Origin: Rhizobium sp. Root1220
GTDB taxonomy: Bacteria > Pseudomonadota > Alphaproteobacteria > Rhizobiales > Rhizobiaceae
DNA: 64,000 bases
Direction of reading: 5' to 3'
NCBI RefSeq assembly: GCF_001426265.1
Contig: NZ_LMDG01000001.1
Location: 254,450-318,449, forward strand
The notes under the pieces are model-generated. The model was not told the origin of the DNA. It was given only the letters and a program-made list of their open reading frames with translations, and ran no database searches. Each line of letters begins with the position of its first letter. The stretch's first letter is position 1. The position numbers were made by a program, and so were the translations under genes. Below are positions 55,670 to 64,000 of this stretch, one piece after another.

Positions 55670-56263
55670 ATGGCTTTGCGCCTGAAGGAACGGCTCGGCA
55701 AGAAGTTCGACGAAGAGATCCGTTTCTTCAAAGGAATGATGCAGGGACCGAAAACGGTTGGGTCCATCGTGCCCACCTCCTCGATCACGGCGCGGAAGAT
55801 GGCAAGCGTGGTCAACACGCATTCCGGGCTGCCGATCCTCGAGCTCGGACCCGGTACCGGCGCGATCACCAAGGCGATTCTCGGCCGCGGCGTGAAGCCA
55901 GAAAACCTGGTTGCCATCGAATACTCGACCGATTTCTACGAGCACCTCGTTCGGCTTTATCCGAGCGTGAATTTCATCAACGGCGACGCATTCAATCTCG
56001 ACAAGACGCTTGGCGACCTCCGGGATCTGACCTTCGATTCTGTCGTCTCTGGCATTCCACTATTGAACTTCCCGATGCCGGCGCGCATCTCGCTTCTCGA
56101 AAGCCTGCTGGATCGCCTGCCTCGCGGCCGGCCCGTCGTGCAGATTTCCTATGGAGCGGTATCGCCGATCATCGCCCGGCCGGATCGCTACCACATCCAG
56201 CATTTCGACTTCATCGTCCGCAACATTCCGCCGGCGCAGCTCTGGATCTATCGGCGCGGCTGA
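55670..56263 (+). CDS. pmtA: Phospholipid N-methyltransferase
   Basis: A 197-residue SAM methyltransferase with AAAGGAGGA before the ATG. Motif I is ILELGPGTGAITKAIL, and KTVGSIVPTSS near residue 30 is typical of the rhizobial PmtA. It methylates phosphatidylethanolamine stepwise to phosphatidylcholine at the membrane surface, a lipid important for plant-associated rhizobia. A KsgA-type rRNA methylase is ruled out by length and motif. Confidence 0.88.
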   Translation: MALRLKERLGKKFDEEIRFFKGMMQGPKTVGSIVPTSSITARKMASVVNTHSGLPILELGPGTGAITKAILGRGVKPENLVAIEYSTDFYEHLVRLYPSVNFINGDAFNLDKTLGDLRDLTFDSVVSGIPLLNFPMPARISLLESLLDRLPRGRPVVQISYGAVSPIIARPDRYHIQHFDFIVRNIPPAQLWIYRRG

Positions 56264-56264
56264 C

Positions 56265-56852
56265 GTGTTCGGCCTCTACATCACCCATCCGCAAGTGAAG
56301 ATCGACCCTGACGTCCCCGTGCCGAAGTGGGGATTGTCTGATCTCGGTGCTGCGCGCGCCCGCGAAGCCGCCGAGAGGGCGTGGGCGAGACAATTGCGGC
56401 GCATCATTTCCAGCGACGAGACCAAGGCAATCGAGACGGCTAGGATGCTTGCGAGCGCGCCGGGCATTGCAGTCGAGATCACCGCAGGCATGCACGAAAA
56501 CGACCGGTCCGCGACCGGCTTCCTGCCGCCGCCCGAGTTCGAGAAGGCAGCCGACTGGTTCTTTGCCAACCCCGAAAACAGCTTCAGGGGTTGGGAACGG
56601 GCGGGCGCCGCGCAGCGCCGCATCGTTTCTGCCGTCGAAAGCGTCCTCGCCGGGCACGACGCAAGCCAGCCCATCGCCTTCATCGGACACGGCGGCGTCG
56701 GTACGCTGCTGAAGTGCCACCTCGAGGGCCGCCCGATCGGGCGCGACCGCGACCAACCGGCGGGCGGCGGCAATCTCTACTGTTTCAGCCTTGCAGATCG
56801 GCGTTTATCATGCGAGTGGACGGCTATCGAAGCATGGCAGGGATGGATGTGA
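56265..56852 (+). CDS. Histidine-phosphatase-family protein, atypical N-terminal motif
   Basis: About 195 residues from GTG 56265, one base after the pmtA stop. The second half of the fold is clear ([17 protein letters not shown], then [12 protein letters not shown] with the second His). The usual N-terminal RHG is replaced by YITHPQV, keeping a His but losing the Arg and Gly. It may be a divergent or inactive member. It is one base upstream of pyrF and probably co-transcribed. Confidence 0.75.
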   Translation: MFGLYITHPQVKIDPDVPVPKWGLSDLGAARAREAAERAWARQLRRIISSDETKAIETARMLASAPGIAVEITAGMHENDRSATGFLPPPEFEKAADWFFANPENSFRGWERAGAAQRRIVSAVESVLAGHDASQPIAFIGHGGVGTLLKCHLEGRPIGRDRDQPAGGGNLYCFSLADRRLSCEWTAIEAWQGWM

Positions 56853-56853
56853 C

Positions 56854-57549
56854 ATGGACGCACGAGAGCGGCTGATCGTCGGACTGGATGTTCCAACGCT
56901 TGGCGAGGCCGAGAAGATGGTCGCGACGCTCGGTGACGATGTCGTTCTCTACAAGATCGGCTATCAACTCGCCTTTGCCGGCGGCCTCGAATTTGCCCGC
57001 GATCTTGCCAGGGACGGCAAGAAGATCTTCCTCGACATGAAACTGCTCGACATCGACAACACGGTTGCCTCCGGCGTGGAGAACATCGTCAAGATGGGCA
57101 TGTCCATGCTCACCCTGCACGCCTATCCGAAGGCAATGAAGGCAGCGGTGGAGGCCGCGAGGGGATCGGGTCTCTGTCTCCTGGGCGTCACCGTCCTTAC
57201 CTCGATGGACGAGCAGGACCTGATCGCCGCAGGATATGAATACGACCCGCACACGCTCGTGCTCCGGCGCGCGGAACAGGCGCATCTCGCCGGCATGGGC
57301 GGCATCGTTTGCTCTGCCGAGGAGGCGTCGGCAGTGCGCAAGATCATTGGACCCGACATGGCGCTCGTCACCCCGGGCATCCGCCCGGTCGGCAGCGACA
57401 AGGGCGACCAGAAGCGTGTCATGACGCCGGCTGCCGCGTTGAAAGCGGGATCGAGCCACCTCGTCGTGGGCCGACCGATCGTCAAGGCGGCCGACCCCAG
57501 GCAAGCGGCCACGGCGATCCTCGCCGAAATGTCTGCCGCACTTCAATAA
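56854..57549 (+). CDS. pyrF: Orotidine 5'-phosphate decarboxylase
   Basis: A 231-residue TIM-barrel enzyme from ATG 56854; the frame extends upstream into the phosphatase gene. The catalytic DxKxxD motif is DMKLLD (Asp61, Lys63, Asp66), and the phosphate-binding VTPGIRP and [10 protein letters not shown] are present. It makes UMP. Confidence 0.95.
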   Translation: MDARERLIVGLDVPTLGEAEKMVATLGDDVVLYKIGYQLAFAGGLEFARDLARDGKKIFLDMKLLDIDNTVASGVENIVKMGMSMLTLHAYPKAMKAAVEAARGSGLCLLGVTVLTSMDEQDLIAAGYEYDPHTLVLRRAEQAHLAGMGGIVCSAEEASAVRKIIGPDMALVTPGIRPVGSDKGDQKRVMTPAAALKAGSSHLVVGRPIVKAADPRQAATAILAEMSAALQ

Positions 57550-57570
57550 TACCACTCAGGGAGAAGTCAG

Positions 57571-57858
57571 ATGGCCAAGGCATACTGGATCGCACGCGTC
57601 GATGTTCGTGACGCCGAGCGTTACAAGGACTACGTCGCGGCGGGAAAACCAGCCTTCGAGAAATACGGCGCGAACTTCCTGGCTCGTGGTGGCGCGACTA
57701 CCGTGCTTGAAGGCAAGGCGCGGGCGCGCAATGTGGTTATCGAGTTCCCTTCGATGCAGCACGCCGTCGATTGCTACAATTCGCCGGAATACCAGATTGC
57801 CGCGAAGATCCGCCACGAAATCGCCGATGCCGAAATGCTGGTCGTCGAGGGCATCTAG
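57571..57858 (+). CDS. DUF1330 family protein
   Basis: A 95-residue protein (MAKAYWIARVDVRDAERYKDY at the start, then FEKYGANFLARGG) of the dimeric alpha-beta barrel DUF1330 family. Its activity is unknown. It follows pyrF by 21 bases with GGGAGAAG before the ATG and is probably in the same operon. Confidence 0.87.
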   Translation: MAKAYWIARVDVRDAERYKDYVAAGKPAFEKYGANFLARGGATTVLEGKARARNVVIEFPSMQHAVDCYNSPEYQIAAKIRHEIADAEMLVVEGI

Positions 57859-57968
57859 AGGCATCTCCGGCGCGGCGATCTGCGGCGCGACGGACCTTTT
57901 CGTCGCACCCCGATTGGGCTAAGACCATCAGCAACGACCATTCAAACCAGCCTTTCGAGGAGCCTGCC

Positions 57969-58949
57969 ATGACCCTTGCCAACCTGCCGCCACTCGTCAC
58001 CGTGTTCGGAGGGTCCGGCTTCATCGGCAGGCACGTCGTGCGCGAACTTGCCAAGCGCGGTTACCGCATCCGCGTTGCGGTACGCCGGCCGGATCTTGCC
58101 GGGTTCCTGCAGCCGCTCGGCAATGTCGGCCAGATTTCCTTGTCGCAGGCCAATCTTCGTTATCGCAATTCCATTGATCGCGCCGTCGAGGGCTCTGACT
58201 ACGTCGTCAACTGCGTCGGCATCCTTGCTGAATCGGGTCGCAACTCGTTCGAGGCCGTCCAGGAGTTCGGAGCGCGCGCCGTGGCCGAGGCTGCTCGCGG
58301 CGTCGGCGCCCAGCTGGTCCATATTTCTGCCATCGGGGCCAACACCCACTCTGATTCAGGCTATGCCCGCACCAAGGGCCGCGCGGAGGCAGCGATCCAT
58401 GCGGTCAAGCCGGATGCCATTATCTACCGCCCGTCGATCGTCTTCGGTCCGGAAGACGGTTTCTTCAACAAATTCGCCGACATGGCGCGAATGTCACCGG
58501 TTCTGCCGCTGATCGGTGGCGGCAAGACCAGGTTCCAGCCGGTCTATGTTGTCGATGTTGCCGAAGCGGTTGCACGGGCTATCGAGGGCAAGGTTGCAGG
58601 CGGCAAGATCTACGAACTTGGCGGGCCTGAAGTGCTGACCTTTCGCGAATGTCTCGAGGCCATGCTGAAGGCGACGAGCCGCAACAACCGTCTCGTCTCG
58701 ATCCCCTTCAGCCTTGCCTCGATGATCGGCAGCATCGCATCGCTTGTTCCTTTGGTGGCGCCGCCGATCACGCCCGATCAGGTGCGGCTACTGAAGAAGG
58801 ACAATGTCGTGTCCAGGGAGGCCGATGCTGAAGGCCGGACGCTGAAGGGCATCGGCATCACGCCGACGCTAGTAAACTCCGTACTCGACTCCTACCTGGT
58901 ACAGTACCGTCCGCATGGCCAGTACACAGGCTCCGGCAAGGCCGCATAA
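57969..58949 (+). CDS. NAD(P)-binding protein, complex I NDUFA9-like
   Basis: About 326 residues from ATG 57969. The extended SDR fold starts VTVFGGSGFIGRHVVRELAKRG; NCVGIL, the YARTKGRAEAAI motif with Tyr and Lys, and YRPSIVFGPEDGFFNKFA fit the NDUFA9-like group. In alphaproteobacteria such proteins may associate with respiratory complex I or quinone synthesis. A terminator follows. Confidence 0.82.
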   Translation: MTLANLPPLVTVFGGSGFIGRHVVRELAKRGYRIRVAVRRPDLAGFLQPLGNVGQISLSQANLRYRNSIDRAVEGSDYVVNCVGILAESGRNSFEAVQEFGARAVAEAARGVGAQLVHISAIGANTHSDSGYARTKGRAEAAIHAVKPDAIIYRPSIVFGPEDGFFNKFADMARMSPVLPLIGGGKTRFQPVYVVDVAEAVARAIEGKVAGGKIYELGGPEVLTFRECLEAMLKATSRNNRLVSIPFSLASMIGSIASLVPLVAPPITPDQVRLLKKDNVVSREADAEGRTLKGIGITPTLVNSVLDSYLVQYRPHGQYTGSGKAA

Positions 58950-58972
58950 AACCTGTTCTTTTCACCGCATGC

Positions 58973-59005
58973 AAACGCCGCTCGCAATCCTCGCGAGCGG
59001 CGTTT
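58973..59005 (+). terminator. Terminator after the NDUFA9-like gene
   Basis: Perfect 13-bp stem AAACGCCGCTCGC / GCGAGCGGCGTTT with a 7-base loop, 23 bases past the stop, ending in TTTCC. A strong stem with its own short T-tract. Confidence 0.8.
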
Positions 59006-59231
59006 CCGTTGGATAAGTTTTCCAGATTCGCGCAAGTTCCACGTGTTTTTTGCCAATCACGGTCAAAATGCCGTTGCATAAAAGACGCATATGAAATTTC
59101 GGGGAATTAACGCCAAATTTAGCAGGAACATTTATTGCTATTCGTCATTCCTCTGACTACACACCCCGCGCGTCCACCATGGACTCAGCGCCTTTGCTAC
59201 GCGCTTAACGACTTTTGAAAGGCTTTCTTCG

Positions 59232-59384
59232 ATGGGTAGGTCAATCGCGCTTCTGTTTGCGTGTGCGGCGCTGGTTATTCTGGCAGGCTCCTTCATTGCA
59301 CCCGGCTCGGTTGCAGCGGTGAAGGGCGAATGCTCGCCGGCCTATGGGATCGACCCGTGCGAGACCGGCTCCATCAGCCGATAA
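59232..59384 (+). CDS. 50-residue exported small protein
   Basis: ATG 59232 follows GAAAGG at nine bases. The frame encodes 50 residues: a hydrophobic signal or anchor (about residues 4-28, IALLFACAALVILAGSFIA) and a short tail with two cysteines (GECSPAYGIDPCETGSISR). The two Cys, nine residues apart, could form a disulfide in the periplasm. It has a terminator directly after the stop and a terminator upstream, so it is a single-gene unit. Function unknown. Confidence 0.6.
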   Translation: MGRSIALLFACAALVILAGSFIAPGSVAAVKGECSPAYGIDPCETGSISR

Positions 59385-59412
59385 AAAAACCGGCGCCGCA
59401 GCGCCGGATTTT
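59385..59412. terminator. Bidirectional terminator
   Basis: Perfect 7-bp stem CCGGCGC / GCGCCGG with loop CGCA. It is flanked by ATTTTC on the plus side and by a run of seven T on the minus strand, so it can end both the small gene and the convergent uppP. Confidence 0.85.
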
Positions 59413-59453
59413 CCCCACCGATGACGATAGGCTAATGCAAGGCACACAACGCC

Positions 59454-60251
59454 TCAGGCGATGATGCCGGTCGCCGCCATGCCAAGCAGAGCCGCACCGA
59501 GGATGATGCGGTAGATCGCAAACACCGTAAATCGGTTGGTCTGGATATAGGACAGCAGCCATTTGACGGCGATAAACGCGACGATCGTCGATACGACGAA
59601 AGCGATACCGAGGCCGGTCCAGTCCTCGTTTGCAGCTCCGCCGTCCTTGAACGTCTTCAGCAATTCGTAGGCGCTTGCCGCATACATGGTTGGAATGCCG
59701 ACGAGAAAGGCAAATTCGGTCGCTGCGGCGCGGTTGCCCGTGCCTGCGAGCATGGCGACGAAAATCGTTGCGCCGGAGCGTGATGTTCCCGGGAACACGC
59801 CGGCAACGACCTGGGCGATACCAACAAGGATCGCAACAAGCCAGGTAATCTCCGTGTGGGGCGGGCGGCGAGCGGCGGCCCATTCGGCAAAGATCATCCA
59901 TATGCCGCCAATGATCAGCGCCCAGGCGATCGGCGTCGCGGTCTCGGGCAGCTGGAAGCCTAGTTTCTTGACGATCAGCCCGAGGACGGCGGTGATGAGA
60001 AACGCAACAATCAGCTTGAGGGCATAGGAGCGGTTCTGCGGATCCCGCCAGCCGAGCACCAGATCCAGCAGACGACGCCAGTAAATGATCGTGACGGCAA
60101 GGATGGCACCCGCCTGAATAACGATGTTGAACATGTCCGACCGGTGGCCGAGCCATTGCTCGGCAATGATGAGATGGCCGGTGCTCGATATCGGCAGAAA
60201 CTCGGTAATTCCTTCTACGATGCCTAGAATTATAGAGCTTATATAGTCCAT
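59454..60251 (-). CDS. uppP: Undecaprenyl-diphosphatase
   Basis: A 265-residue membrane protein with the BacA signatures GIVEGITEFLPISSTGH and PGTSRSGATI and about eight membrane segments. It recycles the lipid carrier for peptidoglycan and polysaccharide synthesis; overexpression gives bacitracin resistance. GGAGAC precedes the ATG. Confidence 0.94.
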   Translation of the reverse strand: MDYISSIILGIVEGITEFLPISSTGHLIIAEQWLGHRSDMFNIVIQAGAILAVTIIYWRRLLDLVLGWRDPQNRSYALKLIVAFLITAVLGLIVKKLGFQLPETATPIAWALIIGGIWMIFAEWAAARRPPHTEITWLVAILVGIAQVVAGVFPGTSRSGATIFVAMLAGTGNRAAATEFAFLVGIPTMYAASAYELLKTFKDGGAANEDWTGLGIAFVVSTIVAFIAVKWLLSYIQTNRFTVFAIYRIILGAALLGMAATGIIA

Positions 60252-60419
60252 AAATTGTCTCCGGTTTTAAAGTTCGCGCGGATTTGAGGTGCGCTTATGC
60301 CGCGGGGAAAACGGCATCCATCGTCATTCGACAAAGGCGTGGCCAGAACCAGGTATCGGCTGTTGGTGATTTTTCAGCGACGTCGATTTCCTTTGTCAGG
60401 CGTGGAGCGACCCGACTCG

Positions 60420-60448
60420 CTTGTATTGGAAGGGCCAAACTCCTATAG
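60420..60448 (+). promoter_or_regulatory. Likely sigma-70 promoter of the GST gene
   Basis: CTTGTA, 17 bases, CTATAG: close to the rhizobial consensus CTTGAC-N17-CTATAT. It is 83 bases before the GST start and drives toward the GST-queG-epimerase run. Confidence 0.55.
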
Positions 60449-60531
60449 CTTCAACGAATAAGTCATGACTAGGGCGCTATACTCAATGCGTCCCCGCGAT
60501 GTGCGACCCACCCATCAAAATCCGAGTATCG

Positions 60532-61224
60532 ATGCCCACGCTCTATCACCACCCCATGTCATCCGCATCACGCTTCGTCCGGTTGATCCTGACGGAGTAT
60601 GGTTATCAGGCAGACCTGATCGAAGAACAGACCTGGGAGAAGCGCCGGGACTTCCTGGCGCTCAATCCGGCGGGAACGCTGCCGGTCTACGTCGACGACA
60701 GCATGCGCGCGCTCTGCGGCGCGACCGTCATTTCGGAGTATCTCGACGAGACGCATGGCGTTTTGAAGCGCGACCGGCGGCTGCTGGCCGAGGATCCGTT
60801 CCAGCGCGCGGAAATCCGCCGGCTTGCGGAATGGTTCCTCGTCAAGATGGAAACCGACGTGACCCGGCCGCTGGCACGCGAGCGCGTCTATAAGCTGCAG
60901 ATGACCGCAGATCAGGGCGGTGGGGCACCCGATTCGAAGATCCTTCGCACGGCGCGCGCCAACATCCGCCAGCACATGAAGTATCTCACCTGGCTTGCCG
61001 GCTCGCGCCAGTGGCTGGCGGGCGACCGCATGAGCTATGCGGATCTTGCGGCGGCCTCGTCGATCTCTATCCTCGACTACCTCGGCGAGATAGACTGGTC
61101 GGAATCGACTGTCGTCAAGGAGTGGTATCAGCGGCTGAAGTCGCGGCCCTCCTTCCGGCCGCTGCTCACCGAGCGCGTGCGCGGCCTGACGCCGGTGTCC
61201 TACTACGCCGATCTGGATTTCTGA
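60532..61224 (+). CDS. Glutathione S-transferase family protein
   Basis: About 230 residues from ATG 60532 ([20 protein letters not shown]); the frame opens at 60499. The N-terminal thioredoxin-like half has [12 protein letters not shown] and the Glu-less [10 protein letters not shown] glutathione site; the C-terminal helical half has the N-capping [15 protein letters not shown]. The catalytic residue may be Ser near position 9-11. It is followed by queG after 10 bases. The substrate is unknown. Confidence 0.85.
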   Translation: MPTLYHHPMSSASRFVRLILTEYGYQADLIEEQTWEKRRDFLALNPAGTLPVYVDDSMRALCGATVISEYLDETHGVLKRDRRLLAEDPFQRAEIRRLAEWFLVKMETDVTRPLARERVYKLQMTADQGGGAPDSKILRTARANIRQHMKYLTWLAGSRQWLAGDRMSYADLAAASSISILDYLGEIDWSESTVVKEWYQRLKSRPSFRPLLTERVRGLTPVSYYADLDF

Positions 61225-61234
61225 CGAGGGCCCC

Positions 61235-62395
61235 ATGCCCGCACCGACCACAGAGGCCAAGGAACAGAAGCGCCGCGACACACTGACCGCATTCGTGCGG
61301 GCGGAAGCACAGGCACTCGGTTTCGATCTCTGTCGAATCACGCAGCCCGACTCCATTCCGGAGGCCAAAAAACGCCTCGACGAATTCATCGACGCGGGAC
61401 GACATGGCACGATGGAATGGATGGCCGAGACGCGCGAGCGACGCGGCGATCCGCGGACGCTCTGGAGTGATGTCAAATCCATCGTAGTTTTCGCGCTGAA
61501 CTACGGTCCAGGCGAAGACCCGCGGGGCATCCTCGCGAAACCGGACAAGGCGGCGATTTCGGTCTACGCCCGCAACCGCGACTACCACGACGTCATCAAG
61601 GGCCGGCTTAAGGAGATCGCAACGCGGTTTGCCGCACGCGCCGGCGCCGACGTCAAGGTGTTCGTGGATACCGCCCCCGTGATGGAAAAGCCGCTGGCGG
61701 CGGCGGCGGGCATCGGCTGGCAGGGCAAGCACACCAATCTCGTCAGCCGCGTCCACGGCTCCTGGCTTTTCCTCGGCTCGATGTTCACCACGGCCGATCT
61801 CAACATCGACGGGCCTGATATCGACCACTGCGGCTCGTGTCGCGCCTGCCTCGATGCCTGTCCGACGAACGCCTTTCCGGCGCCGTACCAGATCGACGCG
61901 CGGCGATGCATCTCCTACCTGACGATCGAGCACAAAGGCCCGATCGATCCCGACCTACGGCCTCTGATCGGTAACCGTATCTACGGCTGCGACGATTGTC
62001 TCGCGGCCTGTCCGTGGAACAAGTTCGCCAGCGAGGCATCGGAAATGAAGCTGCAGGCCCGCGAGGATCTGAAGGAACCGGCCATCGAGGATCTGCTGGC
62101 CCTCGATGACCCGACGTTCCGGACCTTCTTCAGCGGCACGCCGGTCAAGCGCATCGGGCGCGACCGCTTCGTCCGCAACGCGCTGATCGCGGCGGGCAAC
62201 TCCGGCGACCGTCGCCTCATCGCCCGGTGTCGGGAACTTTCGGCGGACCCCTCCCCCGTGGTGCGTGGGATGGCCGTATGGGCGCTCGCGCGTCTCATGG
62301 AGGCTGGTGAGTTCTCGGGCTTTGCGGCACAAAGGCCAGCGAGTGAGTCGGACAGTGATGTCCTGAACGAATGGCGACTGGCGGGAGCGACGTGA
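61235..62395 (+). CDS. queG: Epoxyqueuosine reductase
   Basis: A 386-residue cobalamin and iron-sulfur enzyme. The two ferredoxin-type clusters are visible in [16 protein letters not shown] and [14 protein letters not shown], with a C-terminal HEAT-like tail. It reduces epoxyqueuosine to queuosine in tRNA. The stop shares one base with the next start. Confidence 0.93.
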   Translation: MPAPTTEAKEQKRRDTLTAFVRAEAQALGFDLCRITQPDSIPEAKKRLDEFIDAGRHGTMEWMAETRERRGDPRTLWSDVKSIVVFALNYGPGEDPRGILAKPDKAAISVYARNRDYHDVIKGRLKEIATRFAARAGADVKVFVDTAPVMEKPLAAAAGIGWQGKHTNLVSRVHGSWLFLGSMFTTADLNIDGPDIDHCGSCRACLDACPTNAFPAPYQIDARRCISYLTIEHKGPIDPDLRPLIGNRIYGCDDCLAACPWNKFASEASEMKLQAREDLKEPAIEDLLALDDPTFRTFFSGTPVKRIGRDRFVRNALIAAGNSGDRRLIARCRELSADPSPVVRGMAVWALARLMEAGEFSGFAAQRPASESDSDVLNEWRLAGAT

Positions 62396-63267
62396 TGCAT
62401 CTTGTGATTTTCGGCTGCGGCTATTCGGGCACGGCGATTGCCAAGGCGTTCGCCGCCGAAGGCTTCCGGGTCTCGGGCACGACGCGCTCGCCTGAAAAGG
62501 CGGCGATCCTGCGCGAACAGGGGATCGATGCGTTTGTTTTCGACGGCGAGATCATCGATGAGGCGTTGATCGCTGCCATGAAATCGGCGACCCATCTGGT
62601 GCAGTCCATCGCCCCCCGCGAAACCGGCGATCCGCTGATACGTCTGGCCGCCGACAATATCCGCGATCTGATGCCGCGCCTTGGCTGGATCGGCTACCTC
62701 TCCACCGTCGGCGTCTATGGCGACCACAAGGGAAAATGGGTGACGGAAGACACGCCCTGCATTCCCGTGTCAGGGAGATCGAGGGAAAGGCTGGAGGCGG
62801 AAGACGGGTGGATGGCGATCGGGCAACGTCTCGGCGTTCCGGCAGCGGTTCTGCGCCTTTCCGGCATCTACGGTCCGGGACGCAACGCCTTCGTCAATCT
62901 GCAGCGCGGCACCGCACGGCGCCTTATCAAGAAAGACCAGGTCTTCAACCGCATCCGCGTCGAGGACATCGGTGCCGCCACGCGGTTTCTCGCCGATCGC
63001 GACCTCGGCGGCATCTACAATGTGACCGACGACCTGCCCGGCCCGCCACAGGACGTCATCGTCGAAGCGGCTCGGCTCATGGGCGTCCAGCCTCCGCCGG
63101 AACAGCCATTCGAAACGGCGGAGCTGACGCCGATGGCAAGATCGTTCTATGGCGAGAACAAGCGGGTCTCCAACGCGAAGCTGAAGGCGGACGGTTTCGA
63201 CTTCTCGTTTCCGACCTATCCCGCGTCACTCGCGCAATTGTTGCAGAATAATCGTTGGCAAGGATAG
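62395..63267 (+). CDS. NAD-dependent epimerase/SDR-type protein, YeeZ-like
   Basis: About 290 residues from ATG 62395, overlapping the queG stop by one base (TGATG). The N-terminal IFGCGYSGTAIAKAFAAEG is an atypical glycine motif (GCGYSG), followed by GYLSTVGVYGDHKG and a substrate-binding part. YeeZ-like proteins have unknown substrates. It probably shares the transcript with queG. Confidence 0.8.
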   Translation: MHLVIFGCGYSGTAIAKAFAAEGFRVSGTTRSPEKAAILREQGIDAFVFDGEIIDEALIAAMKSATHLVQSIAPRETGDPLIRLAADNIRDLMPRLGWIGYLSTVGVYGDHKGKWVTEDTPCIPVSGRSRERLEAEDGWMAIGQRLGVPAAVLRLSGIYGPGRNAFVNLQRGTARRLIKKDQVFNRIRVEDIGAATRFLADRDLGGIYNVTDDLPGPPQDVIVEAARLMGVQPPPEQPFETAELTPMARSFYGENKRVSNAKLKADGFDFSFPTYPASLAQLLQNNRWQG

Positions 63268-63671
63268 ACGCCTGTCGTCTGAAGTTAGGAAAATCACAAA
63301 CGAGAATGGTAAGAAATTCCCATTTCCGGTATGGAACGCGCCGAATTTCGCGTCTTCACATGGTTAACGGCCTCTAAATCTGCTCAAATGAGGCGTAGAT
63401 TATGACGATCGCGCAAAATTATTTTCGGTAATTTTGTGATCTCGGGTTGCGGCGAGTTGCTCACGCAAAAATGTTCTAATTTTACTTGATTCTATTACTC
63501 TTTTTCCGCCGTCTCCGTTTCGACGCGATCCCGGTGCTTCAACGATCGATAATAAATGTTACGGCGTGTAATACTCCGTGATCTCCAGTGGCACTTTTTC
63601 GCCACTTTTCGGCGGGTTTAAGCCCTCAGCGCCCGCAAAGGCGCAGATCAACAGTTGAGGGACAATCCGTT
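63268..63671. other. AT-richer intergenic region upstream of the RlpA-like gene
   Basis: About 400 bases without a gene. It includes a perfect 8-bp inverted repeat CAAAATTA / TAATTTTG (63414-63436) and a short stem AGTGGC / GCCACT (63587-63606) in the presumed leader. It is noticeably more AT-rich than its surroundings and probably holds the promoter of the following gene. Confidence 0.5.
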
Positions 63672-64000
63672 TTGAAGAAAATCTGCCGTTCTATTATCGC
63701 CGTTGCGACTCTTGCAGCCTGTTCTACTATCCTTCCCATGGAAGGTTTTGCTGCAAATGGTTGTGGTGGTGCTTCATGGTACGCACTTCGCTCCAAAACC
63801 GCTTCCGGGGAACGCATGAATCCCGCCATCAATACTGCAGCACATCGTTCACTGGCATTTGGCACGAAGCTGAAAGTTACCAACCGCAACAACGGCCGTA
63901 GTGTCGTCGTTCGCGTCAACGATCGTGGCCCGTTCATTCGCGGCCGCGTGCTGGACCTCTCCCGCGCTGCCGCCCAGAACATCGGCATGGTCAGCAGCGG
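63672..64000 (+). CDS. RlpA-like septal ring/cell-wall protein, 3' end outside the window
   Basis: Starting at TTG 63672, ten bases after GAGGG, the frame stays open to the right edge (about 109 codons). A signal peptide ([17 protein letters not shown], lipoprotein-like with a Cys near residue 17) is followed by the double-psi beta-barrel: [19 protein letters not shown], then [16 protein letters not shown] and [20 protein letters not shown]. This is the RlpA family of septal lytic transglycosylases that cut naked glycan strands. The missing C-terminus decides whether a SPOR domain is present. Confidence 0.82.
   Translation, partial: MKKICRSIIAVATLAACSTILPMEGFAANGCGGASWYALRSKTASGERMNPAINTAAHRSLAFGTKLKVTNRNNGRSVVVRVNDRGPFIRGRVLDLSRAAAQNIGMVSS

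Noticed and set aside
1-64000. Mobile elements, prophage, CRISPR, tRNA or rRNA genes
   Set aside because: I found no transposase or integrase, no direct-repeat array, and no cloverleaf or rRNA-like stretch in the gaps I read.

Overview
The window reads as chromosomal DNA of a Rhizobiales alphaproteobacterium, most likely Rhizobiaceae (Rhizobium, Ensifer, Agrobacterium or a relative). The basis is the gene order dnaA, rpsT, enoyl-CoA hydratase, mutM, ubiE, ubiB, coaBC, dut, the high-GC codon use, a RirA-type TGA-N9-TCA box, phospholipid N-methyltransferase PmtA, choline sulfatase and a ugpBAEC operon with PHO-box-like repeats. I see about 54 protein genes, and no rRNA, tRNA, CRISPR array, transposase, integrase or clustered DnaA boxes. 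The genus is inference.

Layout. 1-8.5 kb: end of hemW, a DMT exporter with a divergent LysR gene, an iron-uptake operon (TonB receptor, FhuF-like reductase, FhuD-like binding protein) behind an iron box, and a saccharopine-dehydrogenase-like gene. 8.6-15.7 kb: the conserved dnaA-rpsT-echA-mutM / ubiE-ubiB block. 15.8-23.0 kb: a five-gene operon that is the highlight. 23.1-26.7 kb: a second DMT transporter, a LysR regulator and two SDR genes. 26.9 kb: coaBC. 28.1-39.7 kb: class II glutamine amidotransferase, a FadR-type regulator with an MFS transporter, S10 peptidase, otsBA, betC, a Mop-like protein, trmO and prfC. 39.8-48.4 kb: dut, GNAT, Lrp and a third DMT transporter, dps, lysE, cysK, yifB/comM, gshB, cupin. 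48.6-54.2 kb: ugpBAEC, yraN, rsmI. 54.4-59 kb: dnaN, pmtA, a phosphatase-like gene, pyrF, DUF1330, an NDUFA9-like gene. 59.2-64 kb: a 50-residue exported peptide, uppP, a GST, queG, an epimerase and the start of an RlpA-like gene.

The main finding is the operon at 15838-22962. It encodes a histidine-ammonia-lyase relative without the Ala-Ser-Gly triad that forms the MIO cofactor, a urocanase relative, a hydantoinase-type amidohydrolase, an M20 carbamoylase and a DUF917 protein. A histidine pathway would need a MIO-bearing HutH plus HutI, and neither is here. The set instead fits stepwise ergothioneine breakdown: elimination of trimethylamine to thiourocanate, hydration, desulfuration, hydantoin opening and decarbamoylation to glutamate. 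It lies between ubiB and coaBC, which are normally close neighbours in rhizobia, so it looks like an accessory insertion in a core block.

Other regulatory structure includes a 55-bp perfect palindrome over the start codon of the FadR-type gene, preceded by a 23-codon reading frame and three hairpins ending in a terminator; an isolated terminator between rpsT and dnaA that implies an unannotated transcript or a dnaA leader; and phased PHO-box-like repeats ahead of ugpB.
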